NCBI RefSeq assembly: GCF_027244095.1
Contig: NC_069671.1
Span: forward strand, 2,604,001 to 2,668,000
DNA from: Hemicordylus capensis
Lineage: Eukaryota > Chordata > Lepidosauria > Squamata > Cordylidae
Reading direction: 5' to 3'
DNA length: 64,000 bases
Translations under genes and position numbers: made by a program
In this document: positions 58,301 to 64,000 of the stretch, one piece after another
How positions within the stretch are numbered: position 1 is the first letter of the stretch
Layout: every line of letters starts with the position of its first letter
Notes under the pieces: model-generated
The model's input: the letters and a program-made list of their open reading frames with translations, nothing else
What the model was told of the DNA's origin: nothing
The model's database searches: none

Positions 58301-59372
58301 TACAACCTGGTGAAGCACTTCCTGAGTGAAGACACGCGAAACAAAATTATCATCTTGGGAGGTGATTAGCTTGGTGCACCTTAATATTCTTCATCACTGT
58401 AGTAATGACCGGGGAGATGTTCTATCCACAAAAAATCAGTAGGGATAGGGAATCAATCTGGCTTGATTCGAACTGTGGTTCGAATCAAACTGGTCCGGTT
58501 CGGCCAGCCAGAGTTTGAACCAGCCCAGCCCCACTTCTAAGAATGGTTTGCAGGCCGGTTTGGGGGGTGGGGGCAGGTTGGGCCTGACTATAGGGAATGC
58601 CTTTTACTTGTTAAGGGGAATCCTCGCGGGATTCCCCTTTACAAGTATGCCCCCCGGACCGGCCTGAGAACTGGATCGGCCTGGTTTGGTAGCCAGACCC
58701 AGAACCGGATCAGGGTGGTTCGAATCCGGTCCAGATTTGAACCGAACCAGCCCAACTGGTCCCGTGCACACCCCTAGAAATCACTCTCTTGCTTTCTCCT
58801 AGGTAACTGGAAAGAAGTCCTGCAAAAGCACATTGACCCCAAGGAGATCCCTGTGGAATATGGGGGGACCCTCACCGACCCCGATGGCAACCCCAAATGC
58901 CAGACTAAGGTATGGACCTTCACGGCCATCAGAAGGTATTCTCTTTTGCAGTTCCTCCGTCTCCCCGCCCGCCGCCATGGTCTCAAAGGTACTTCATGTA
59001 ACATTCTAGACTCTTTACACTTCTTATTTCTTGAAGTCTGACAAACTGTACAAGCCTTTACCAATCAGCCTGTCTGAGCAGACATACCTGGCTAATATTC
59101 ACCATCTTTAGTTCCCAAACAACTCTCATGAATTTTATTCAACATACCATGTCTCAACTTCTGTGGCATTACTATTCTATCAAGACCTTCAAAAACCTTA
59201 AATTCTGACTCAAGCAATGGCCTGCTCTTTTTCTTCAAACCCTCCTTCCCCCGCTGCCCTATGCCACTGAGTTCCATTATCTCTGTAGTGAGCCCATGAA
59301 CATTCCCTCCCATAGACCAACTTGAGGGCCGTTAGGGGCTATTTCTAACTCCCTTATTTCCTTTTCTTCAGA

Positions 59373-59406
<34 letters not shown>

Positions 59407-59466
59407 TCGATTTCTATACCACCCTTCAAAAAATGGCTCAGGGCGGTTTACATAGAGAAATAATAA

Positions 59467-59499
<33 letters not shown>

Positions 59500-62400
59500 C
59501 AGGTGAAACTCGGAAAATTAGAATATCGTGCAAAAGTCCATTAATTTCAGTAATGCAAATTAAAAGGTGAAACTGATATATGAGACAGACGCATTACATG
59601 CAAAGTGAGATAAGTCAAGCCTTAATTTGTTATAATTGTGATGATCATGGCTTACAGCTCATGAAAACCCCAAATCCACAATCTCAGAAAATTAGAATAT
59701 TACATGGAACCAAGAAGACAAGGATTGAAGAATAGAACAATATCGGACCTCTGAAAAGTATAAGCATGCATATGTATTCAGTACTTGGTTTGGGCCCCTT
59801 TTGCAGGAATTACTGCCTCAATGCGGCGTGGCATGGATGCTATCAGCCTGTGGCACTGATGAGGTATTATGGAAGACCAGGATGCTTCATTAGCCGCCTT
59901 CAGCAATTCTGCATTGTTTGGTCTCATGTCTCTCATCCTTCTCTTGGCAATGCCCCATAGATTCTCTATGGGGTCAGGTCAGGCGAGTTTGCTGGCCAAT
60001 CAAGCACAGTACACTGTATACTTTTCAGAGGTCCAATATTGTTCTATTCTTCAATCCTTGTCTTCTTGGTTCCATGTAATATTCTAATTTTCTGAGATTG
60101 TGGATTTGGGGTTTTCATGAGCTGTACGCCATGATCATCACAATTATAACAAATTAAGGCTTGACTTATCTCGCTTTGCATGTAATGCGTCTGTCTCATA
60201 TATCAGTTTCACCTTTTAATTTGCATTACTGAAATTAATGGACTTTTGCACGATATTCTAATTTTCTGAGTTTCACCTGTATCTATGGCTCACCCTGATT
60301 GATCCTCCTACTTGCCCATAGGCACTCCAGTTCTCCATCCATTAGGATTATAACGTTTCCAGCCCTTTTGGAAATAATATACGGATTCCGCTGGAGACAG
60401 AATACAAAGCAATCAGCTTTACTTGCTGGCAGTCGGCAAGAAGCTTCTCCTTTTATACCAACTCAGAGTTTCAATCATTGACACATCAACTTTACACACA
60501 AGGAGTACACAACCTTTACCTGCAAGTAATGCTATTATAAATCACAATCACTACACCCAGCACCTGAGCCACTTGGAGGATCAAACCCCAGTGGCTAGAA
60601 TACCTGTCTGTCCAGAGTGGGTGTGGGTTTTTTTGCAAGCTGGTGGGCCATCTTCTTAAGAACATCGGAACAGCCCTGCTGGATCAGGCCCAAGAAGGCC
60701 CATCTAGTCCAGCGTCCTGTTTCCCACAGTGGCCCAGCAGATGCCGCTGGGAAGCCCACAGGCAAGAGGTGAGGGCATGCTCTCTCTCCTGCTGCTGTTG
60801 CTCCCCTGCGACTGGGATTTGGTGGCTGTAGGCACACCACCTCTAGACTAGTAGCCACTGGTAGACTCGTCCTCCATGAATTTATCTAAACCCCTCTGAA
60901 GGCCATCCAGGCTGTCACCACATCTTGTGGCAGAGAATTCCATAGGACTTCTTCTTCTAGCAGCCCGCAGCCTCACTCTGATGTGTTCTTGCATTTTAAG
61001 ATTTGCTATGGGGGTGAAGTTCCCAAGAAGTACTACGTGCGGGACCAGGTGAAGCAGCAGTACGAAAACTCAGTGGTGGTGAACCGAGGCTCTTCCCACC
61101 AGATGGAATATGAGATCCTCTTTCCGGGCTGTGTGCTCAGGTAAGCCAAGGTGGGAACATGGGAAGCTGCCATATACTGAGTCAGACCCTTGGTCCCTCT
61201 TGTTTGGTATTGTCTGCACAGACTGGCAGCAGCTTCTCCAAGGTTGCAGGCAGGAATCTCTCTCAGCCCTATCTTGGAGATGCTGCCAGAGTGGGAACTT
61301 GAAACATAGATGTTCTTCCCAGAGTGGCTCCATCCCCTAAGGGGAATATCTCACAGTGCTCACATATAGTCTCCCATTCAAGTGCAAACCAAGGGTGGAC
61401 CCTTCTTAGCAAAGGAGACAACTCATGCTTGCTACCACAAGATCAGCTTGTACGGTCCTAGGGAGCCAGTGTGGTTAGAATGTTGGACTCAAACCATATT
61501 AGCAGGTTGAGTAGACTAAAATCGAGTTTGGTAAGATATAGGATATATGTTTTGAATTATTATAGCAAGGGTTAATTGTATAGTTAGTGATTCGCGCTGG
61601 TTGGTGAGCTGGAAGTCAATTTTTGTTTAATTGGATGTAATGAGATGTTCAAGATATTGTTAAAATCAATAAAAATTTAAAGCAAAGTTCAAGATATTGT
61701 TAAAATCAATAAAAATTTAAAGCAAAAAAAAAAAAAAAAGAATGTTGGACTCGAACCGGGGAAACCCGCATTCAAATTCCTGTCCAGTCATGAAACTCAC
61801 TGGGTGACTTTGGGCCAGTCACTTCTCTCTCAGCCTAACCTACCTCACAGGATTGCTGTGGGGATAAACATAGCCCTGGGCTCCTTGGAGGAAGAGTGGG
61901 ATATAAATGTGAACATAAATACATATTATGGCATGTTATTGTATTTATTACTTATTCAATTTCTATACCGCCCTTCCAGAATGGCTCAGGGCAGTTTACA
62001 ATTAAAACAAAACCACTAAAATCAATCAACAGTTAAAACAAAAATTATAAAACAGCATAAAACAACAACGATTAAACAGAACAGTTTAAAAACCCTGGAA
62101 AAACCAGATTACAACATTAAAAACCCTGGAAGGCCAGGCCAAACAGATAGGTTTCATGGGCTCTCCTGAAGGCCAATAAAAAGTTCAGGTTTAAACTTAA
62201 GTGTGTCCCCTCTTGTTCCAAAGAGCTTGTTCTATTTTCTTGCCCACCACCACCACCGACAACTACTACTTTTATACAACAAAGTGAATTTGGGTTCACA
62301 CACAACCCTCCTCCTCCCCTGCAGCTGGCAGTTCATGTCCGAAGGTGGTGATGTGGGCTTTGGGGTCTTCCTGAAGACCAAGGTCGGTGGGCGTCAGCAC

Positions 62401-63554
62401 GCCGGGGAGATGACGGAAGTGTGTCCAAACCAGCGCTACAACACCCACATGGTGCCTGAAGACGGCTCCCTCACCTGTGCCGATGCTGGAATCTGTACGT
62501 AGGCCACGGTTGCCATTTCAGCCACTCTTTGCTTTTGCTAGGCGACCAGGGTGAATCTGGAGGAATACAGGGTTCTATCCAAATGGGCGCTCTGGCCCGG
62601 AGATCTTCTCTGCTTCCCAAGGAGCAATCACTCTGGCAGGTGGGAGGTCCCGAAATGATGAGGGATGTGTTGCAGGGAGCTGCAGAGTGACGGAGAAGTC
62701 CCCAGAAATCAGGCGGAGGCATTTTTTAATCTTTTTAACCATGGAAGATACTTTCCATGGCCTTCTTGGGGGCCCCCCCAACCCTCAGGAGCACCTTCTC
62801 AGTGGGGAGGGAAGATCTCCTGCACAAGCCCCGTTCTGTTGGCATAGGTTTGGGTAGAACTCATAACTTATCTTGCATAATGCTGCTTTTTATGCAGTTT
62901 TCTTTGTGTGGGCTAATTATGTCCAAAACTTACTCAAGAATCCAAAACTTGGCTTGCGCCAGCGAGAGTGTTTGTTCTTTAGGTGGATTTCTTTGGTACT
63001 TGGAGACTCCTCAAGAGGACTGGAAACTTGAGATGGAAAATCCAAACAGCTTCCTGTCCCAAGGAGAACCGAACAGTCCAAGGCAAAAACCTGAGCCTTT
63101 CCTTTCAAGTTGTGTAGATGTCGCCCATTTCACTCTAAGACTCTGTCTAGGCAGACCAGAATCTATGGGGGACACCATTCCTGTCCAAAGAGATTGTAGT
63201 AAAGGAAAATTCTATTCACAACGGGAGCGGGGGGAGGTATTCTGAACATCCTTGGCATAATTTTGTCCTTGAAATATCTCACAGACACTTCCCTGGGACA
63301 GGACCTCTGTACATGCTCAGTGACAGTCTTCTCTAAGGCAAAATATGGCCGCCCTGATCTCTGCTCAGGATGTGACTTTCTCCGTTTTTGTTTTGCTCCT
63401 TGCAGACGTCCTGCGCTTTGACAACACGTACAGCTACCTCCATGCCAAGAAGATCAGCTACACAGTGGAAGTCCTCCTACCAGACAAGAAGCAGGAAGAG
63501 CAGATCCAGCACCTGGAAGACCAGACGAAAGATCTCAAGATCAGTCATGCCTGA
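40085..63554 (+). CDS. SEC14L2: SEC14L2 (alpha-tocopherol-associated / supernatant protein factor)
   Basis: Twelve coding exons: 40085-40138, 48942-49017, 54083-54126, 54885-54944, 55056-55244, 57081-57176, 58117-58177, 58278-58361, 58803-58909, 61001-61140, 62325-62494, 63406-63554. They total 1230 bp and 409 residues (human 403), in continuous phase. It is a cytosolic lipid-transfer protein that binds squalene, tocopherol and phosphoinositides. Domains: a CRAL-TRIO N-terminal helical part (about 1-75, [12 protein letters not shown]), the CRAL-TRIO lipid-binding fold (about 76-245, with [56 protein letters not shown]) and a GOLD domain (about 275-383, [14 protein letters not shown] to TVEVLLPD). 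SEC14L2 fits better than SEC14L3/L4 because of [14 protein letters not shown] and [12 protein letters not shown] squamate-specific paralogue cannot be excluded. The C-terminus carries about six extra charged residues. Confidence 0.93.
40600..41040. repeat. LINE 3' UTR-like piece, reversed, and AT-rich intron
   Basis: GATTTATATACCGCCCTTCC and GCTCAGGGCGGTTTACGAC at 40612-40652, then A-rich sequence. SEC14L2 intron 1. Confidence 0.5.
41041..41614. other. SEC14L2 intron 1, nothing recognised
   Basis: No repeat or exon recognised. A (GA)-rich run near 41190-41212. Confidence 0.4.
41615..42005 (+). repeat. Tandem pair of tRNA-type SINEs lacking the 5S head
   Basis: Copy one (41615-41800) has box A-like CAGGAGCTCAGGGGTAGAGC and box B-like CCCAGTTCAGTC. 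Copy two (41806-42005) follows at once with AGGGCTAGAGTATCTGC and TCGGGTCACTCCC. Neither has the 5S module. Confidence 0.75.
42520..42803 (+). repeat. CR1-like LINE 3' end
   Basis: ACTGTCTGCCACAAGACGGC, then GCTTCCTCGACACATCTGGT and GACTAGATGGGCC. Sense orientation, diverged. Confidence 0.72.
42888..43150 (-). repeat. 5S-tRNA chimeric SINE
   Basis: Reversed copy, short deletion near the tail, 5S-like block CAGACCCTGCTTAGCAAAAG. Confidence 0.8.
43226..43800 (-). repeat. CR1-like LINE ORF2 end and 3' end
   Basis: The minus strand reads [21 protein letters not shown] and [20 protein letters not shown], classic CR1 blocks (GLFSLE-RRLRGDLIEVYK type). The reversed 3' end starts at GACTTACTGGATCAGGCCC. 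Several frame breaks. Confidence 0.85.
44148..44770 (+). repeat. Tandem pair of 5S-tRNA SINEs
   Basis: Two full copies in the same direction (44148-44458 and 44468-44770), about ten bases apart. Each has a 5S-like block and the GCCGCTGCCAGTC tail region. The second has a shortened 5S part. Confidence 0.85.
44800..45075. mobile_element. Possible hAT remnant joined to the 37840-type repeat
   Basis: CAGTGTTTCTCAACTTCTTT at 44801 resembles hAT ends. From 44950 the sequence matches the repeat at 37840-38050. Confidence 0.45.
45076..45880. other. SEC14L2 intron 1, no feature seen
   Basis: About 800 bases with several open frames but no conserved motif and no paired splice sites that fit SEC14L2. 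Confidence 0.4.
45882..45996. mobile_element. Palindromic MITE
   Basis: Inverted ends GGTTGGCCAACCCAAGGCTC and GAGCCTCGGGTTGGCC, with the usual opposed ACTACAACTCCCATCATCCC arms. Confidence 0.75.
46040..46365. repeat. Family X copy with LINE-tail insert
   Basis: Family X at 46045-46140 (TTTGAAGAACTTGTTTGTTT, CTGCAAAATAAAGCC). An L2-like tail and unknown A-rich sequence follow, and X resumes at 46335 (GTAAATTAGCTGAATGCATA). Confidence 0.55.
46600..46900. repeat. Possible non-LTR reverse-transcriptase tail
   Basis: The plus strand reads [19 protein letters not shown] and FYRDICS, a Cys/His pattern like that at the C-terminus of some LINE reverse transcriptases. Weak evidence; clade unknown. 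Confidence 0.35.
46905..47135. repeat. Family C repeat, reversed
   Basis: GCAGGGGGAGAGCAACTGGC, TTCAGATTGTGAGCCCTTTG, and TTTTGTTGAAAAGCAGTATA at the end. Confidence 0.68.
47420..47835. repeat. Inverted pair of 5S/tRNA SINEs
   Basis: A reversed 5S-tRNA copy (47420-47698) directly followed by a forward tRNA-type copy (47700-47835, TTTGCATGCAGAAGGTGGAC and TTCAATTTCTGGCAGCATCT). Confidence 0.75.
47840..48413. other. SEC14L2 intron 1, nothing recognised
   Basis: Unique-looking sequence. No exon fits. Confidence 0.4.
48414..48728 (+). repeat. 5S-tRNA chimeric SINE, full length
   Basis: Sense copy ending TTTCTATGTTCCTAA, about 210 bases upstream of SEC14L2 exon 2. 5S-like block CTTAGCTAAGCAGGGTCTGC. 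Confidence 0.85.
48942..49017 (+). CDS. SEC14L2: SEC14L2 coding exon 2
   Basis: [20 protein letters not shown] then LKWLR plus one base. Acceptor follows a CT-rich tract (CTCTCCACAG); donor G|GTAAGA. It begins the CRAL-TRIO N-terminal helices. Confidence 0.95.
49018..51440. other. SEC14L2 intron 2, mostly unique sequence
   Basis: No large repeat recognised. Small features only: C and G homopolymer runs near 49445 and 49960, a CT-rich run near 50740-50780 and a (CCA)n near 50872. Frames in this stretch show no domain. Confidence 0.4.
51447..51976. mobile_element. Unclassified GC-rich DNA-element-like block
   Basis: Contains an inner near-perfect palindrome (51689-51732) centred on TGATGTCA and a diverged second copy of the same motif near 51530-51552. 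The right side (GAACCCGTCCGCCC to AGCTCCACCCCTG) looks like an element end. Composition is GC-rich compared with its neighbours. Confidence 0.45.
52163..52470 (+). repeat. 5S-tRNA chimeric SINE, full length
   Basis: Sense copy from GGAGAGGTGAGCTGGTCTTG to CTTCCTATGTTCCCAT. Confidence 0.85.
52984..53285 (+). repeat. 5S-tRNA SINE with intact tRNA boxes
   Basis: Best copy of the promoter-keeping subfamily. The 5S-like head (CTAAGCAAGGCTTGCACTGG, TTTGGATGGGTGAC) is followed at 53112 by box A (CATAGCTTAGTGGTAAAGC) and at 53157 by box B (AGGTTCGATCCTTGG). Confidence 0.87.
53300..53425. mobile_element. hAT-like MITE
   Basis: Ends CAGGGGTCTCCAGACTTC and CTTGGTCACCCCTGG, with the GATGATGAGAGTTGTAGTCC arm. 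Confidence 0.6.
53588..53908 (-). repeat. 5S-tRNA chimeric SINE, full length
   Basis: Reversed copy from GGAACATGGGAAACTGCC to GCCACAAGATCAGCTCTCC, about 175 bases before SEC14L2 exon 3. Confidence 0.83.
54083..54126 (+). CDS. SEC14L2: SEC14L2 coding exon 3
   Basis: A 44-bp exon completing Ala, then [14 protein letters not shown], which is nearly invariant in the family. Acceptor CATTGCAG, donor GTAAGA. Confidence 0.95.
54327..54710 (-). repeat. CR1-like LINE ORF2 end and 3' end
   Basis: The minus strand reads [20 protein letters not shown] and [18 protein letters not shown], the C-terminus of CR1-type ORF2. Tail GGGCCTGATCCAGCAGGGC is on the minus strand near 54335. Confidence 0.85.
54885..54944 (+). 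CDS. SEC14L2: SEC14L2 coding exon 4
   Basis: A 20-codon exon, [20 protein letters not shown]. Acceptor TTAAACAG, donor GTGAGT. It is the end of the CRAL-TRIO N-terminal part. Confidence 0.93.
55056..55244 (+). CDS. SEC14L2: SEC14L2 coding exon 5
   Basis: A 63-codon exon from [19 protein letters not shown] to CDEQTKK. Acceptor TTCCCCTGCAG, donor GTAAGG. It starts the lipid-binding fold; [20 protein letters not shown] is SEC14L2-like. Confidence 0.96.
55370..55840. other. SEC14L2 intron 5 with a family C stub
   Basis: A short family C piece (55377-55462, CACTTTTCAACAAAAGTTTG). The rest is unique-looking. Confidence 0.45.
55838..55972. mobile_element. hAT-like palindromic MITE
   Basis: Ends CCAGGGCTTCTCAAACAAGG and TTTTGAGAACCCCCTGG with GATGTTGATGGACTACAACT arms. 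No clean duplication. Confidence 0.7.
56335..56580. repeat. Family C repeat, forward
   Basis: ATATTCCACTTTTCAATAAA, AAAGTGCTCACAATCTAAAA, CACTGGAGGGATGCTGTGAA. Confidence 0.65.
56815..56995 (+). repeat. L2-like LINE 3' UTR
   Basis: T-rich stretch ending GTTGTAAAATGCCCAGAGAC, then GGGGTATATAAATACATTAA and an AATGAACAAAA end, about 85 bases before SEC14L2 exon 6. Confidence 0.6.
57081..57176 (+). CDS. SEC14L2: SEC14L2 coding exon 6
   Basis: A 32-codon exon, [20 protein letters not shown] then [12 protein letters not shown]. Acceptor TTCTTTAAAG, donor GTGAGA. It forms a core strand and helix of the lipid pocket. Confidence 0.96.
57428..57942. repeat. Two 5S-tRNA SINEs, inverted
   Basis: A reversed copy with a large internal deletion (57428-57572), a short TG run, and a forward full copy (57623-57942) that keeps box A-like CATAGCTTAGAGGTTGAGC and box B-like TCTGGTTCACTCCC. 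Confidence 0.8.
58117..58177 (+). CDS. SEC14L2: SEC14L2 coding exon 7
   Basis: [20 protein letters not shown] plus one base. Acceptor GCCCTTTCAG, donor GTGAGC. NYPE is conserved across the family. Confidence 0.95.
58278..58361 (+). CDS. SEC14L2: SEC14L2 coding exon 8
   Basis: [20 protein letters not shown] then RNKIIILG plus one base. Acceptor CTCTTCCAG, donor GTGATT. It forms the lid helix region of the CRAL-TRIO fold. Confidence 0.95.
58440..58776. mobile_element. TAGGG-ended MITE next to SEC14L2 exon 9
   Basis: Starts TAGGGATAGGGAATCAATC and ends CCCGTGCACACCCCTA, with repeated GGTTCGAATC-type inverted words inside and a GGGGAATC...GATTCCCC stem at 58616-58642. Flanks AAATCAG and AAATCAC are a possible short duplication. 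Confidence 0.65.
58803..58909 (+). CDS. SEC14L2: SEC14L2 coding exon 9
   Basis: [20 protein letters not shown] then [16 protein letters not shown]. Acceptor TTTCTCCTAG, donor GTATGG. It closes the CRAL-TRIO fold. A MITE ends 26 bases upstream of the exon. Confidence 0.96.
59370..59495. repeat. (ATT)n, LINE-tail piece and (CATATA)n
   Basis: An ATT run at 59371-59405, then ATTTCTATACCACCCTTCAA and GGCTCAGGGCGGTTTACAT, then an ACATAT run abutting the Tc1-like element. Confidence 0.8.
59500..60279 (-). mobile_element. Tc1/mariner element with ~260-bp inverted repeats, internally deleted
   Basis: A 780-bp element starting CAGGTGAAACTCGG and ending CTGAGTTTCACCTG, flanked by TA on both sides (59498-59499, 60280-60281), the Tc1/mariner target. 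Inverted repeats span about 59500-59763 and 60017-60279 and agree closely. Between them the minus strand keeps the transposase C-terminus: [65 protein letters not shown], ending in a stop. NSPDLTPIENLW carries the final catalytic acidic-residue region of DDE transposases. Everything upstream in the transposase is missing, so the copy is non-autonomous. Confidence 0.92.
60655..60950 (-). repeat. CR1-like LINE 3' end
   Basis: Reversed tail (CTTAAGAACATCGGAACAGC, then GCTGGATCAGGCCC) through CCAGCAGATGCCGCTGGGAA to GGCAGAGAATTCCATAGG. It ends about 50 bases before SEC14L2 exon 10. Confidence 0.8.
61001..61140 (+). CDS. SEC14L2: SEC14L2 coding exon 10
   Basis: [20 protein letters not shown] through [16 protein letters not shown] plus two bases. 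Acceptor GCATTTTAAG, donor GTAAGC. It starts the GOLD domain. Confidence 0.96.
61153..61448 (-). repeat. 5S-tRNA chimeric SINE, full length
   Basis: Reversed copy starting 12 bases after the SEC14L2 exon 10 donor. 5S-like block GTGGACCCTTCTTAGCAAAG. Confidence 0.83.
61462..61915 (+). repeat. MIR-type SINE split by a poly(A) insertion
   Basis: MIR-type parts at 61462-61490 and 61739-61915: tRNA-like GTGTGGTTAGAATGTTGG, core TGACTTTGGGCCAGTCACTT and tail CCTCACAGGATTGCTGTGGG. Confidence 0.8.
61491..61738 (+). repeat. Poly(A)-tailed insertion with 14-bp duplication (LINE-1-type)
   Basis: AGAATGTTGGACTC stands at 61477-61490 and again at 61739-61752, around 248 bases that end in about 16 A. Poly(A) plus a 14-base duplication is the mark of L1-type target-primed insertion. 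A 41-base unit ending TCAATAAAAATTTAAAGC is present twice in tandem before the A tail. No ORF. Confidence 0.85.
61940..62140. repeat. LINE 3' UTR-like piece, reversed
   Basis: CAATTTCTATACCGCCCTTC and GGCTCAGGGCAGTTTACAAT, then A-rich sequence with CCCTGGAA repeats. It lies just upstream of SEC14L2 exon 11. Confidence 0.55.
62325..62494 (+). CDS. SEC14L2: SEC14L2 coding exon 11
   Basis: [20 protein letters not shown] through [14 protein letters not shown] plus one base. Acceptor TCCCCTGCAG. The donor GTACGT at 62495 is the only one that yields the expected Tyr-Val-Leu-Arg across the junction. Confidence 0.93.
62495..63405. other. SEC14L2 last intron, no feature seen
   Basis: About 900 bases of unique-looking intron with no repeat recognised. 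Confidence 0.45.
63406..63554 (+). CDS. SEC14L2: SEC14L2 coding exon 12 (last)
   Basis: [20 protein letters not shown] then [12 protein letters not shown] and a charged tail ending KISHA before TGA. The tail after LLPDK is unlike human and a little longer. An AATAAA lies at 63716-63721, but it falls inside a repeat, so the real polyA site may be outside the window. Confidence 0.93.
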
Positions 63555-63624
63555 TGGAGCCCGCTTCGCCCAAGCTGAGAACCTTGCGCCTCTCTGCAGC
63601 CCAAAAGAAGTGGCAGTGGGAAGA

Positions 63625-63790
63625 GTAGGGATGTGCAAGATGTTTCAGTGTCGAAACGTTTTGACTCGAAATGGGGCATTCTGGGTGTCTCAAGCTCGAA
63701 ACACAACACCCTTTAAATAAAGGGCTTTTTTCGAGCTCGGAGCAGAACAACCCCGTTTCGATCGAAACGTTTCGAGCACCTTTTTGGAGG
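63625..63790. mobile_element. TAGGGATGTGCA-ended MITE in SEC14L2 3' UTR
   Basis: Begins TAGGGATGTGCAAGATG and carries several TCGAAACGTTTTGACTCGAA-like palindromes and AACGTTTCGAGC. It is related to 17281-17415. Its right end is not clear. It supplies an AATAAA that could act as a polyA signal. Confidence 0.55.
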
Positions 63791-64000
63791 CCTGTTTTTC
63801 CCCTTGCTGACTGGTTTTCTGGCACTGGCTTCCGATAGGCTTGCAATCTCCTTGCTTCTTGGTTGGCTTGTTATCCTACAAATCAAGTGTTGTGATGGGC
63901 AACTGTGCCCCCATTGGCAGGGGTGAGGGAGCAGGGTGGGGGGATCCCAGAAGAAAGGAGTTTCAAACTGTAGGGACAGGGAGGCAGAGAGAGCCCTTAT

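Overview
The window is genomic DNA from a vertebrate, almost certainly a squamate reptile (lizard or snake). Three multi-exon genes with GT-AG introns lie in a dense field of interspersed repeats. The repeats point to squamates: Sauria-type SINEs, RTE/BovB LINE 3' ends, CR1 and L2-like LINE fragments, MIR-type CORE-SINEs and a 5S-headed SINE. The gene order, CCDC157 (+), RNF215 (-), SEC14L2 (+), matches the order I recall from human chromosome 22q12, so this is conserved synteny rather than a cluster built around one pathway.

Layout: (1) 1-8.9 kb: the 3' part of CCDC157, a coiled-coil protein. Eight exons are supported from 588 to about 8196, plus a terminal exon; the first part of the gene lies left of the window. 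Its polyA signal is at 8860. (2) 9.4-22.9 kb: RNF215 on the minus strand, complete in ten coding exons, encoding a 373-residue PA/TM/RING-H2 ubiquitin ligase. It meets CCDC157 tail to tail, with about 0.5 kb between the two polyA signals. Its first exon lies in a GC-rich, CpG-rich block. (3) 23-40 kb: intergenic DNA in which I see no gene, only nested LINE and SINE debris, microsatellites and one unusual TTGAG satellite. (4) 40.1-63.6 kb: SEC14L2, complete in twelve coding exons (409 residues), with a CpG-rich first exon and an 8.8 kb first intron.

The repeats are the most informative part beyond the genes. Three LINE/SINE partnerships can be read in one window. CR1-like LINEs pair with a 5S rRNA-plus-tRNA chimeric SINE of about 30 copies; BovB pairs with Sauria SINEs; L2-like LINEs pair with MIR-type SINEs. 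In the first two cases the SINE and LINE visibly share a 3' end. Palindromic hAT-like MITEs with 8-bp target duplications, a Tc1/mariner element with about 260-bp inverted repeats, and an unclassified repeat family with collinear copies make up most of the rest. I found no operon-like system, CRISPR array, tRNA gene or intact mobile-element gene. Exon boundaries were set by hand from splice signals, reading phase and remembered human proteins. Repeat edges are approximate except where target duplications fix them.
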